Assembly (NCBI GenBank): GCA_045631905.1
Contig: JAZQVO010000029.1
Span: forward strand, 19,593 to 83,592
Source of the DNA: HGM04593 sp045631905
Lineage (GTDB): Bacteria > Bacteroidota > Bacteroidia > Bacteroidales > Bacteroidaceae
Length of the DNA: 64,000 bases
Direction of reading: 5' to 3'
Part shown: positions 18,030-26,225 of the stretch, in pieces
How the letters are laid out: each line of letters begins with the position of its first letter
Numbering within the stretch: the stretch's first letter is position 1
The notes under the pieces: generated by a model
The model's input: only the letters and a program-made list of their open reading frames with translations
Told to the model about the DNA's origin: nothing
The model's database searches: none
Translations under genes and position numbers: made by a program

Positions 18030-20237
18030 ATGATTCAAACTGTTGTCAAGCGCGATGGACGCATCGTGGGCTTTAACGAGGAGAAAATCGTAACCGCAAT
18101 TCGTAAGGCAATGCTTCATACCGAAAAGGGTGAGGATATGTCGCTTATACGCCAGATAACCGACCATATATCTTTCCGTGGCGATTCACAGATGACTGTG
18201 GAGGCTATACAGGATATGGTGGAGATGGAGCTTATGAAGAGTAGTCGTAAAGATGTTGCAAAAAAATATATTGCCTACCGAAACCAACGTCGCATAGCAC
18301 GCAAGGCTAAGACACGCGATATGTTTCAGGAGATTATAAACATTAAGTCGAACGATGTAACGCGAGAAAATGCCAACATGAATGCCGACACCCCTGCCGG
18401 TATGATGATGAAATTTGCGAGCGAGACAACAAAGCCTTTTGTCGATGACTTTCTGCTTGGCGACGAGGTTATGGAGGCTGTGAAGAATAGCTATATTCAC
18501 ATACACGACAAGGATTACTACCCTACAAAGAGCCTTACCTGTTGTCAGCACCCGCTCGACCATATTTTGCGTAACGGTTTTTGTGTGGGGCACGGCGAGT
18601 CGCGCCCTGCCAAACGCATTGAGACGGCAAGTGTTCTTGCTTGTATCTCCATGGAAACGGCACAGAACGAGATGCACGGTGGTCAGGCTATCCCGGCATT
18701 CGACTTTTACATGGCACCATATGTGCGTAACACCTTTATCGAGGAGCTTAAAGGCTTGGAGGAGCTTACATCGGTGAGCTACGAGCATCTTTACAATCGC
18801 GAGATAGACGACTACGAGGAGCGTCCGCTCGACTGGCTTGCCGGCGACGAGCGCATCGTTCAGCATGCGATGAACCGCACTGTTAAGCGTGTACATCAGG
18901 CTATGGAGGCTTTTATTCACAACATGAACACAATACACTCACGTGGCGGAAACCAAGTGGTTTTCAGCTCCATAAATTATGGTACCGACACATCAGCCGA
19001 GGGGCGTTGCGTTATACGCGAGTTGCTTGGTAGCACCTATCGTGGTGTGGGTAACGGGGAGACTGCAATATTCCCTATTCAAATATGGAAAAAGAAACGT
19101 GGCGTGAGTTATTTGCCTGGTGATCGTAATTACGACCTTTACCAGTTTGCATGTAAGGTTACGGCTCGCCGTTTCTTCCCTAACTTCTTGAACCTCGATG
19201 CTACATATAACCAGAATGATGAGTGGCGTGCCGACGACCCTATGCGATATATGCACGAGGTGGCTACCATGGGTTGCCGTACCCGCGTGTTCGAGAACCG
19301 TTTTGGTCCCAAGACATCGGTAGGTCGTGGTAACCTCTCTTTCTCCACCGTTAATATTGTGCGTCTTGCCATCGAGTGCATGGATATTGAAAACCGCGAG
19401 CAACGTGTGGCATGTTTTTTTGCCAAGCTCGACAATATTTTGGAGCTTACTGCCCGTCAGTTACACGAGCGCATGGAGTTTCAGCGCACAGCCTTCGCAA
19501 AGCAGTTTCCTCTTGTCATGTCGGCTTTGTGGATAGGAAGCGACAAACTGAAACCTACCGATACTATTGCATCGGTTATCAACCAGGGTACTTTGGGTAT
19601 TGGTTTTATAGGTCTTGCCGAGTGCCTTGTGGCTCTCTTGGGCAAGCATCATGGCGAGAGCGATGAGGCTCAGGAGCTTGGTGTGAAGATTGTTACCTAC
19701 ATGCGCGACAGGGCTAACGATTTTTCGGAGCGTTATCAGCATAATTACAGTATTCTTGCAACTCCTGCCGAGGGCTTGTCGGGCAAGTTCACACGCGCCG
19801 ACCGCAAGAAATTTGGTGTGATAGCCGGTGTTACCGACCGCGATTATTACACCAACAGCAACCATGTGCCTGTATATTACAAATGTAGTGCGCGTCACAA
19901 GGCCGAGGTTGAGGCTCCTTATCATGCGCTCACGGGTGGTGGTCACATTTTCTATGTTGAGATTGATGGCGATGCTACTCATAACCCCGACGCTATAATG
20001 CGCGTGGTCGATATGATGGATAAGTATAATCTGGGCTATGGTTCTGTGAATCATAATCGTAACCGTTGCCTCGACTGTGGTCACGAAAATTCTGAGAAAG
20101 ATTTGAAGGTGTGCCCCAAGTGTGGCGGTTCGCGCATCGACAAGTTACAACGCATCACGGGCTATCTTGTAGGTACCACCGACCGATGGAACAGTGCAAA
20201 ACTTGCCGAGCTGAACGACCGTGTAATACACGAATAA
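18030..20237 (+). CDS. nrdD: Anaerobic (class III) ribonucleoside-triphosphate reductase
   Basis: Makes dNTPs from NTPs without oxygen, using a glycyl radical. The 735-residue product begins with an ATP-cone regulatory domain (IQTVVKRDGRIVGFNEEKIV; residues 1-95), then the ten-stranded barrel with HIHDKDYYPTKSLTCCQHPLD around 153-173 and NTIHSRGGNQVVFSSINYG around 295. The C-terminal zinc site is CLDCGHENSEKDLKVCPKCGG, and the radical glycine is Gly711 in QRITGYLVGT. It starts 75 bases after the riboswitch aptamer and is followed 4 bases later by its activase. Confidence 0.97.
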   Translation: MIQTVVKRDGRIVGFNEEKIVTAIRKAMLHTEKGEDMSLIRQITDHISFRGDSQMTVEAIQDMVEMELMKSSRKDVAKKYIAYRNQRRIARKAKTRDMFQEIINIKSNDVTRENANMNADTPAGMMMKFASETTKPFVDDFLLGDEVMEAVKNSYIHIHDKDYYPTKSLTCCQHPLDHILRNGFCVGHGESRPAKRIETASVLACISMETAQNEMHGGQAIPAFDFYMAPYVRNTFIEELKGLEELTSVSYEHLYNREIDDYEERPLDWLAGDERIVQHAMNRTVKRVHQAMEAFIHNMNTIHSRGGNQVVFSSINYGTDTSAEGRCVIRELLGSTYRGVGNGETAIFPIQIWKKKRGVSYLPGDRNYDLYQFACKVTARRFFPNFLNLDATYNQNDEWRADDPMRYMHEVATMGCRTRVFENRFGPKTSVGRGNLSFSTVNIVRLAIECMDIENREQRVACFFAKLDNILELTARQLHERMEFQRTAFAKQFPLVMSALWIGSDKLKPTDTIASVINQGTLGIGFIGLAECLVALLGKHHGESDEAQELGVKIVTYMRDRANDFSERYQHNYSILATPAEGLSGKFTRADRKKFGVIAGVTDRDYYTNSNHVPVYYKCSARHKAEVEAPYHALTGGGHIFYVEIDGDATHNPDAIMRVVDMMDKYNLGYGSVNHNRNRCLDCGHENSEKDLKVCPKCGGSRIDKLQRITGYLVGTTDRWNSAKLAELNDRVIHE

Positions 20238-20241
20238 CCCC

Positions 20242-20733
20242 ATGATTTATCTTCTCGATATATTAGAGGACACAACCGTCGATGGGCCGGGGTTTCGTAC
20301 CTCGGTCTATTGTGCGGGTTGCCCCAACCGTTGTCCTGGTTGTCACAACCCACATTCGTGGGATACTGCCAACGGTCGTCCTGTGGCAACCGAGGATATT
20401 TTAAAGGTTATCCTTGCCGACCCTTTCGCCGATGTTACTTTTAGCGGAGGCGACCCTATGTTTCAGCCCGAAGGGTTTGCCGAGCTTGCAAAAGCTATAA
20501 AGGAGCAGAGCAACAAGAATATCTGGTGCTACACAGGTTTTTTGTTCGAGAATATATTGAAAGAGCCATCGCAACGTCATTTATTGGAGCTTGTAGATGT
20601 GCTTGTCGATGGTCCTTTTGTGGAGGCTCTCAAAGAGGAGGGGCTACGCTTCCGTGGTAGCAGTAACCAGCGTGTTATAGATGTGCAGGCATCGCTTGCC
20701 AAGGGCGAGGTTGTGCTTCTCGAGGGTATGTGA
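20242..20733 (+). CDS. nrdG: Anaerobic ribonucleotide reductase activating protein (radical SAM)
   Basis: Uses S-adenosylmethionine and a [4Fe-4S] cluster to generate the glycyl radical on NrdD. The 163-residue protein has the cluster motif CxxxCxxC at Cys27, Cys31 and Cys34 (GCPNRCPGCHNPHSW), VDGPGFRTSVYCAGC just before it, and VTFSGGDPMFQPEG around 65-80 for SAM binding. Located 4 bases after nrdD and therefore under the same B12 riboswitch. Confidence 0.96.
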   Translation: MIYLLDILEDTTVDGPGFRTSVYCAGCPNRCPGCHNPHSWDTANGRPVATEDILKVILADPFADVTFSGGDPMFQPEGFAELAKAIKEQSNKNIWCYTGFLFENILKEPSQRHLLELVDVLVDGPFVEALKEEGLRFRGSSNQRVIDVQASLAKGEVVLLEGM

Positions 20734-20748
20734 TGTGTCGCCCTCTTT

Positions 20749-21702
20749 TTATCCTTTATTTGTCTTTTTATATAAATATGTGGTGAGCAAGTATATGAGT
20801 ACACCGCTTGTAACGCCTGCAATACCGTCTATAAGGTAGTGTGCTTTTATGTAGACCGTTGCACAGCATAGTAGCAGGTAGAAAGGTGCGATAGCGAGCG
20901 TGAGTCTCTTGCTCGCTCTAAAAGCAAGCAACATTATTATTGTGGATATTCCTATGTGTGAGCTTGGGAAGGCGGCTGTGGGGCGTTCTCCCGATGCTTG
21001 TGCCATGTTTACGAGCGATGTAAAAAAGCCTTCTTTGTCGGCTTGTGGCAGGGTAATTTCCGGGTTCAGGTTAAAGTAGTCGCCTATGGCGGGGTAGGGG
21101 CCTGTTGCCGCCACCGCATCGCCTGTCACGGGAAAGTAAAATTGTGGTCCGGCCACAGGTATGAATATATATATAAGGTAGTATATAAAGAACGATGCCA
21201 TGACTATGAATGTGCATTGTTCGATGTCGCGTTGTTGCTTGAAGAAGTACCACATCACTATGGTTACTATCATGGGGTAGTAGGCCCAATATCCCATGTT
21301 AAAGGCCTCGCGCCACAGAGGGTGTGCGCACACTTGTTCAAAAAGTATGGCAGGTTGGCAACCGAAAAGCGATAACTCGGTTGTGGCAAAAAGGTGGTCG
21401 AGGTTGGGGAATATGCGGTTGAACTCAAAGGTGTCGGGGTACCAGTAGCTAAGCAGTGCCATCTGCCCTGTTATGCGCAACAGACGGGTTAGTTGCGAGG
21501 GGTATAGGGTGTATATGTATATAACAACAAAGGTTGCCGCTGCTATAAAGAAACGGCCCATGAGCATCTCCTGTGGGTTGTGCAGACGGTTGAAGAATAT
21601 TATTATGAATATTGTTGTGAGAAGGTTGTAGAGCAGGTTGAGCTTTTCAACTGCAAGGAATTTAATCTCCTTCTCTTCGCGTTCTAAGAATTTTATAGCC
21701 AT
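20749..21702 (-). CDS. PAP2/Aur1-like membrane phosphatase or phosphotransferase
   Basis: A 317-residue protein with about six hydrophobic segments. The active-site pair is GERPTAAFPSSHIGIST (about 245-261) and AHYLIDGIAG (about 290-300): the AFPS-H and HY-x-x-D-x-x-x-G pattern is that of the PAP2_3/inositolphosphotransferase (Aur1) branch rather than the classic PSGH/SR phosphatases. Members dephosphorylate or exchange lipid phosphate head groups. ATG 21702 is chosen because the reading upstream overlaps the epimerase and has an unlikely His/Arg-rich composition. It overlaps the upstream gene by 10 bases, so the two are coupled. Lipid substrate is not known. Confidence 0.8.
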   Translation of the reverse strand: MAIKFLEREEKEIKFLAVEKLNLLYNLLTTIFIIIFFNRLHNPQEMLMGRFFIAAATFVVIYIYTLYPSQLTRLLRITGQMALLSYWYPDTFEFNRIFPNLDHLFATTELSLFGCQPAILFEQVCAHPLWREAFNMGYWAYYPMIVTIVMWYFFKQQRDIEQCTFIVMASFFIYYLIYIFIPVAGPQFYFPVTGDAVAATGPYPAIGDYFNLNPEITLPQADKEGFFTSLVNMAQASGERPTAAFPSSHIGISTIIMLLAFRASKRLTLAIAPFYLLLCCATVYIKAHYLIDGIAGVTSGVLIYLLTTYLYKKTNKG

Positions 21703-22706
21703 TTTTCCTGTTTGTACCATTGTATTGTCTCTTCTGTGCCTTGTTCGAGGTTGTAGTCTGTTGTGAAACCAAGTTCTTGTTCTATGGGTGTGGTGTCGCA
21801 CAACCAGTTACGTTGTTTCATTATGTTGTATTTGTCGCTGTTGAGTGTCGATGCCTTTTGGGTGAAATTTGCAACGGCCTCTGCTATCGATGATATTATT
21901 TTAAGTACCCATATGGGTGCTGTTATGTGCAGGACATTTTTTACTCCCATGCTTTTTTGTATGTAGTCGCTGAAACTGCGACTGCTGTATCCGCGTGGCT
22001 CGCTCACAAAGTAGCAACGGTTGGCGACATCTTTTTCGACCGATAGGTAGATTGCTTTCACAAGGTCTTTTACATAGATGAATGTGATGGTCTGCTTTTT
22101 GTAGCCCACGGCAAAATCTATATGTTTTTTTATGCTTACCGCCATCTTGTAATAGTCGTGCTCGCGGGGGCCGTACACTCCTGTGGGGCGCAATATTATG
22201 TATGGGATATTGCTGTTTCTTATGTATGCTTCGGCCATGAGCTTGCTGTGCCCGTAGGCTGTGTTGGGGATTGCCTGGTCGCTGTCGAGTATGGATGTGT
22301 GCGGTTCCTCCTCTCTCACCGGCCCGAAGATGCTGAGCGAGCTCAGATATATAAATTTAAGGGGGGTGGCCTCGTTGTTTTTAAGTGCTTTTATGAGGTT
22401 CTTCGTGCCTTCGAAGTTTACCATCATAAACTCCTTTTTATCGAGACATTTTGTAGCTCCTGCCGCGTGAATTATGTAGTCCCATGCTCCATGTTTGGCT
22501 TTGTGGTTTTTTATCTGCTCGTTTAAAGTATCCTCGTTGCCCAGGTTTAGTTCGATGAACTTTATATTTTCGTCTTTCAGGTACCGACGGCTACTGCCTG
22601 TGCGCATTCCGGCCCACACCTCATAACCGAGGGTTATACCCTTTTCTACTATGAAACTGCCGATGAAACCGCTTGCTCCTGTTACAAGTATTCTCTTTTT
22701 TGTCAT
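21693..22706 (-). CDS. NAD-dependent epimerase/dehydratase family protein (extended SDR)
   Basis: A 337-residue extended short-chain dehydrogenase. It starts with the nucleotide-binding VTGASGFIGSFIVEKG (residues 6-21), then HAAGATKC around 78, the catalytic Ser-Tyr-Lys as SSLSIFG and YGHSKLMAE around 118-155, and LRPTGVYGPRE around 168. Relatives include dihydroflavonol reductase-like enzymes, sugar-nucleotide epimerases and ketoceramide reductases. Pairing with an Aur1-like enzyme favours a lipid over a free sugar nucleotide, but this is inference. The start at 22706 is 29 bases downstream of a full promoter. Confidence 0.83.
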   Translation of the reverse strand: MTKKRILVTGASGFIGSFIVEKGITLGYEVWAGMRTGSSRRYLKDENIKFIELNLGNEDTLNEQIKNHKAKHGAWDYIIHAAGATKCLDKKEFMMVNFEGTKNLIKALKNNEATPLKFIYLSSLSIFGPVREEEPHTSILDSDQAIPNTAYGHSKLMAEAYIRNSNIPYIILRPTGVYGPREHDYYKMAVSIKKHIDFAVGYKKQTITFIYVKDLVKAIYLSVEKDVANRCYFVSEPRGYSSRSFSDYIQKSMGVKNVLHITAPIWVLKIISSIAEAVANFTQKASTLNSDKYNIMKQRNWLCDTTPIEQELGFTTDYNLEQGTEETIQWYKQEKWL

Positions 22707-22734
22707 TTTCCTCTCTTTGATTGTAAAGGCTACG

Positions 22735-22765
22735 CAAATGTACTCTTTTTGTTTTTTATCGCAAA
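22735..22765 (-). promoter_or_regulatory. Promoter for the epimerase-PAP2 pair
   Basis: On the minus strand, TTTG (22765-22762), 19 bases, then TACATTTG (22742-22735). Both boxes match the Bacteroidetes consensus exactly at standard spacing, 29 bases before the epimerase start. Confidence 0.75.
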
Positions 22766-22799
22766 ATATCGGCCTTGCAGAAATTGTTGATATCGCAAC

Positions 22800-22828
22800 T
22801 TGCATGGTGGGTGTCGAGGGTATTTTTG
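22800..22828 (+). promoter_or_regulatory. Likely promoter for the small protein at 22851
   Basis: TTG at 22800-22802, 18 bases, then TATTTTTG at 22821-22828, an exact -7 match, ending 22 bases before the start codon. Confidence 0.5.
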
Positions 22829-22850
22829 CGAAAAAATTAAAAGCTGTGGT

Positions 22851-23198
22851 ATGATGAAAAAAATTAAATCCTTGTTGTCGCTCTTTGGAGCATCGGGGTA
22901 CAGGTATAAATTTTCTCTCTTTATGTTTGACAAGGTTCATGGCGTGGAGGACGCGTTCCCCGACGAGGGGGCTGTCTTTGTCTTCTTGCGCAGGGTGTAC
23001 GATATTTTGCATCTTCGCTTTTCCTATAAGTTGATACATTGTGGTGCTACAAAGGATTTGTCGGCTTTGTCTGTGGCGAGGTTGTCGAAGAGGTTTCCCT
23101 CGCTCCTCTCTTCAAATTGTTTGGGTGTGCTCTATGAGAAGGTGCCCAAGGAGCGCAGTTGCATAGTTTCCGATATTATACGCCGTAATTTTACATAG
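22851..23198 (+). CDS. Small protein, distantly GIY-YIG-like
   Basis: A 115-residue protein I do not recognise firmly. The pattern GAVFVFLRR, then YKLIHCGATKDLSALS, then NCLGVLYEKVPKERSCIVSDIIRRNF resembles small Bacteroidetes proteins with a GIY-YIG-like fold (aGVYiF...iYCG.T.dL...NCI.vy...dE..R..iE.Dli). Here the first tyrosine is replaced by phenylalanine and the usual catalytic Arg and Glu are not clear, so nuclease activity is doubtful. ATG 22851 follows a -7 element. It is divergent from the epimerase and precedes rnr, which has its own promoter. Confidence 0.65.
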   Translation: MMKKIKSLLSLFGASGYRYKFSLFMFDKVHGVEDAFPDEGAVFVFLRRVYDILHLRFSYKLIHCGATKDLSALSVARLSKRFPSLLSSNCLGVLYEKVPKERSCIVSDIIRRNFT

Positions 23199-23234
23199 TT
23201 TAAGGTTTGGTCACTTGCTTTTGTTTTCTGTACG

Positions 23235-23265
23235 TTTGTATTCTGTTTTTTTATTACTAATTTAG
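23235..23265 (+). promoter_or_regulatory. Promoter for rnr
   Basis: TTTG at 23235-23238, 19 bases, then TAATTTAG at 23258-23265 (7 of 8 to TAnnTTTG), 58 bases before the RNase R start. Confidence 0.5.
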
Positions 23266-23323
23266 CACAATCCTTGCACGAACGGTTTGCGAGGGGTGTT
23301 TAACAAGTAAAAAAAGAGGTACT

Positions 23324-25480
23324 ATGGCAAAGAAAGGCGGTAAGGCGAAAGGACGTTTGAGCAAACGTATGCTTCTTGATATGTTGGTTGAGTTCTTCAA
23401 CAGGCACGACGGGGAGCAGATAAGTACAAAGGAGTTGTTTAAGGAGCTTGGGCTGACATCGACTTCGGCACGCACTTTGTGTGTAACGATGCTCGACGAG
23501 TTGGTGTTCGACGGTTATTTGGTGGAGCCCGCCTTCCGTCGCTATCAGTTTGCAAACAGCACCTCATCGATGTTGGGTATCTTTCAGCGCAATAATAACG
23601 GGTATAACGTATTTTACCCCGACGACGACAGCGAGCCTGTGATGGTGTCGGAACGTAATTCGGCACATGCTCTCACCGACGACTATGTGCGTGTGGCTCT
23701 TTTTGCGAAGCGTCGTGGCCGTGGTCGCGAAGGCGAGGTCGTGGAGGTGCTTAAACGTGCGCACGACACGTTTGTGGGCGAGTTACACGTCGAGAAGCAC
23801 TACGCCTTTCTGCTCACCGAGAGCCGAATCATGCCGTGCGATATTTTTATTCCCAAGGATTTGCTCAAAGGGGGAAAGAATGGCGACAAGGCGGTTGTGA
23901 AATTGTTGGAGTGGCCGGCCGAGAGCAAGAACCCGGTGGGCAAGGTGATTGATATTCTTGGCAAGTCGGGAGAGAACGATGCCGAGATGAATGCTATTCT
24001 TGCAGAGTTCGGCCTGCCCTATAATTACCCTGTTGCCGTGGAGCAGGCTGCCGAGAGGTTGCCTGTCGGCATAACCGACGAGGAGATTGCTACACGCGAG
24101 GATTTTCGCGCTGTAACAACCTTTACGATAGACCCTGCCGATGCAAAGGACTTTGACGACGCTCTCTCTATACGCCCCCTTTCGGGTGGCCTTTGGGAGG
24201 TTGGTGTGCACATTGCCGATGTGTCGCACTATGTTACCGAGGGTAGCGTGATAGACAAGGAGGCCTTCAAACGTGCAACATCTATCTATCTTGTCGATAG
24301 AACAATCCCTATGTTGCCCGAGCGTCTTTGTAACTTTCTCTGTTCGCTCCGTCCCAACGAGGACAAGCTTGCCTACTCTGTTATCTTCACGATGAACGAT
24401 AGTGCCGAGGTGAAAAACTTCCGCATTGCGCGTACCGTAATAAACAGCAACCGCCGTTTCTGTTACGACGAGGTGCAGGATATAATAAAGAGAGGCGAGG
24501 GTGAGTATTATACCGAGATAGAAAAACTTAACTCGCTTGCACAAACCATGCGCACCAAGCGTTTTACGGCGGGAGCAATAGATTTTCATCAAGCCGAGGT
24601 GCACTTTCGCCTCGACGAGAGCGGTAAGCCCTTGTCGGTATATTTTAGCGAGAGCAACGAGTCGCATCAGCTCATAGAGGAGTTTATGTTGCTTGCCAAC
24701 CGCACCGTTGCCGAAAAGATAGGGCGTAAGGCTCCCGGTAACGCACCAAAGACCTTTGTCTATCGTATACACGACCAACCAGACCCCGAAAAACTTGCCA
24801 TGTTGTCGAAATTTGTGAGCAAGCTGGGCTATAAGATGAGGAGCGGTTCGGGGCGCACAACATCGGCTACCGCCATGAATAACCTGCTTAAAGAGATTCA
24901 TGGTACAAAGGAGCAGAATGTCATAGAGCAGATATCGGTGCGCACCATGCAAAAGGCACGTTACTCAACCGAAAACATAGGTCATTATGGCCTTGCTTTC
25001 CGCTACTACACACACTTTACATCGCCCATACGTCGTTATCCCGACCTTTTGGTGCATCGTCTGCTCACACGCTACCTGTTGCAAGGGGCGCGTTCGGCAA
25101 GCCTGCCCAAGTACGAGGATTTTTGCGACCACTGTTCGGCGCAGGAGCAGGTGGCTGCCAACGCAGAGCGTGCAAGCATAAAGTACAAACAGGTGGAATT
25201 TATGAGTGAGCACATAGGCGAGGAGTACGATGCGGTGATAAGCGGTGTCACAGAGTGGGGTATCTATGCCGAGATTAACGAGAACAAGTGTGAGGGTATG
25301 ATACCCATACGCACCTTGCAGGACGATTATTATGAGTTCGACGATGCCAATTACTCGCTTGTGGGGCGTCGCAAGGGGCATCGCTACACAATAGGCGATG
25401 CTTTGCGCATACGCATAGCCCGTGCCAACCTCGACCGCAAACAGCTCGACTTTGAACTTGTGGAGCATTACGAGTCGTAA
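23324..25480 (+). CDS. rnr: Ribonuclease R
   Basis: 3'-to-5' exoribonuclease of the RNB family that degrades structured RNA. The 718-residue product has a basic N terminus with a winged-helix-like region (residues 1-85), two cold-shock/OB domains (about 90-240), and the RNB catalytic domain, whose magnesium-binding aspartates lie in TIDPADAKDFDDALSI (starting about residue 266). GLAFRYYTHFTSPIRRYPDLLVHR (shown in part: YTHFTSPIRRYPDL) is the conserved late RNB block around 570. A C-terminal S1 domain begins at about 635 (YDAVISGVTEWGIYAEI). Length is normal for Bacteroidetes. Confidence 0.96.
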   Translation: MAKKGGKAKGRLSKRMLLDMLVEFFNRHDGEQISTKELFKELGLTSTSARTLCVTMLDELVFDGYLVEPAFRRYQFANSTSSMLGIFQRNNNGYNVFYPDDDSEPVMVSERNSAHALTDDYVRVALFAKRRGRGREGEVVEVLKRAHDTFVGELHVEKHYAFLLTESRIMPCDIFIPKDLLKGGKNGDKAVVKLLEWPAESKNPVGKVIDILGKSGENDAEMNAILAEFGLPYNYPVAVEQAAERLPVGITDEEIATREDFRAVTTFTIDPADAKDFDDALSIRPLSGGLWEVGVHIADVSHYVTEGSVIDKEAFKRATSIYLVDRTIPMLPERLCNFLCSLRPNEDKLAYSVIFTMNDSAEVKNFRIARTVINSNRRFCYDEVQDIIKRGEGEYYTEIEKLNSLAQTMRTKRFTAGAIDFHQAEVHFRLDESGKPLSVYFSESNESHQLIEEFMLLANRTVAEKIGRKAPGNAPKTFVYRIHDQPDPEKLAMLSKFVSKLGYKMRSGSGRTTSATAMNNLLKEIHGTKEQNVIEQISVRTMQKARYSTENIGHYGLAFRYYTHFTSPIRRYPDLLVHRLLTRYLLQGARSASLPKYEDFCDHCSAQEQVAANAERASIKYKQVEFMSEHIGEEYDAVISGVTEWGIYAEINENKCEGMIPIRTLQDDYYEFDDANYSLVGRRKGHRYTIGDALRIRIARANLDRKQLDFELVEHYES

Positions 25481-25541
25481 TTTAAATTCTTGTTTCATTT
25501 TCTTTTTAGAAACAGCTTCTACCTTTACATAAAAAAAGATT

Positions 25542-26225
25542 ATGAAGATACTTGTGGTTGAAGACGATTATTCGTTAAGCGAGATAATGTGTAGGGCTCT
25601 TCGCGACGAGGGGTATGTGGTGGAGAGTGCCACCACGTTCTTCGAGGCCTCCGACAAAATAGCGGGTTACGACTACGACTGTATTCTGCTCGACATTATG
25701 TTGCCCGACGGCAACGGCCTTAAATTGTTGGAGCAGGTGAGGGCACTCGACAAGGGCGACAGGGTTATAATAATATCTGCCCGCGATTCGGTCGACGACA
25801 AGGTGGCCGGGCTCGAACTTGGTGCCGACGACTATTTGGCAAAGCCTTTTTATATTGCCGAGCTGTCGGCACGCATAAAAAGTGTGTTGCGTCGCGGGGC
25901 GGGTGCTGTCTCTAAACTTATGAGTGCAGGAAACATATCGCTCGACTTGCAAAGCCGTCGTGTAGCGGTTGCCGGCAACGACGTTCCCCTGCTGAAAAAG
26001 GAGTTCGATATTTTGCTCTACTTCATGCAACGCCCCGGGCACATCGTGGACAAGGCTGTGCTTGCCGAGGGGGTGTGGGGCGACCATGTGGATATGTCCG
26101 ACAATTTTCAGTTTGTGTATGCACAGATAAAGAACCTTAGGAAGAAGCTTGCAGAATCGGGGTCTACATATAATGTGAAAGCTGTTTACGGCTTTGGGTA
26201 TAAATTCATGGAGGTCGAAGAATGA
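25542..26225 (+). CDS. OmpR/PhoB-family response regulator
   Basis: A 227-residue two-domain regulator. The receiver domain (1-118) has the acidic pair EDD (7-9), phospho-acceptor Asp51 in LLDIMLPDG, and Lys101 in YLAKPF. The winged-helix DNA-binding domain spans about 128-225, ending YGFGYKFMEVEE. It overlaps the sensor kinase gene by 4 bases, the usual sign of a cognate pair. Targets are unknown; the DUF805 and PepSY-like genes just downstream are candidates by position only. Confidence 0.94.
   Translation: MKILVVEDDYSLSEIMCRALRDEGYVVESATTFFEASDKIAGYDYDCILLDIMLPDGNGLKLLEQVRALDKGDRVIIISARDSVDDKVAGLELGADDYLAKPFYIAELSARIKSVLRRGAGAVSKLMSAGNISLDLQSRRVAVAGNDVPLLKKEFDILLYFMQRPGHIVDKAVLAEGVWGDHVDMSDNFQFVYAQIKNLRKKLAESGSTYNVKAVYGFGYKFMEVEE

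Noticed and set aside
23783..24952. 389-codon open frame on the minus strand opposite rnr
   Set aside because: Lies entirely antisense to a well-supported RNase R, with low-complexity His/Leu/Val-rich composition and no recognisable motif; codon bias mirror effect.
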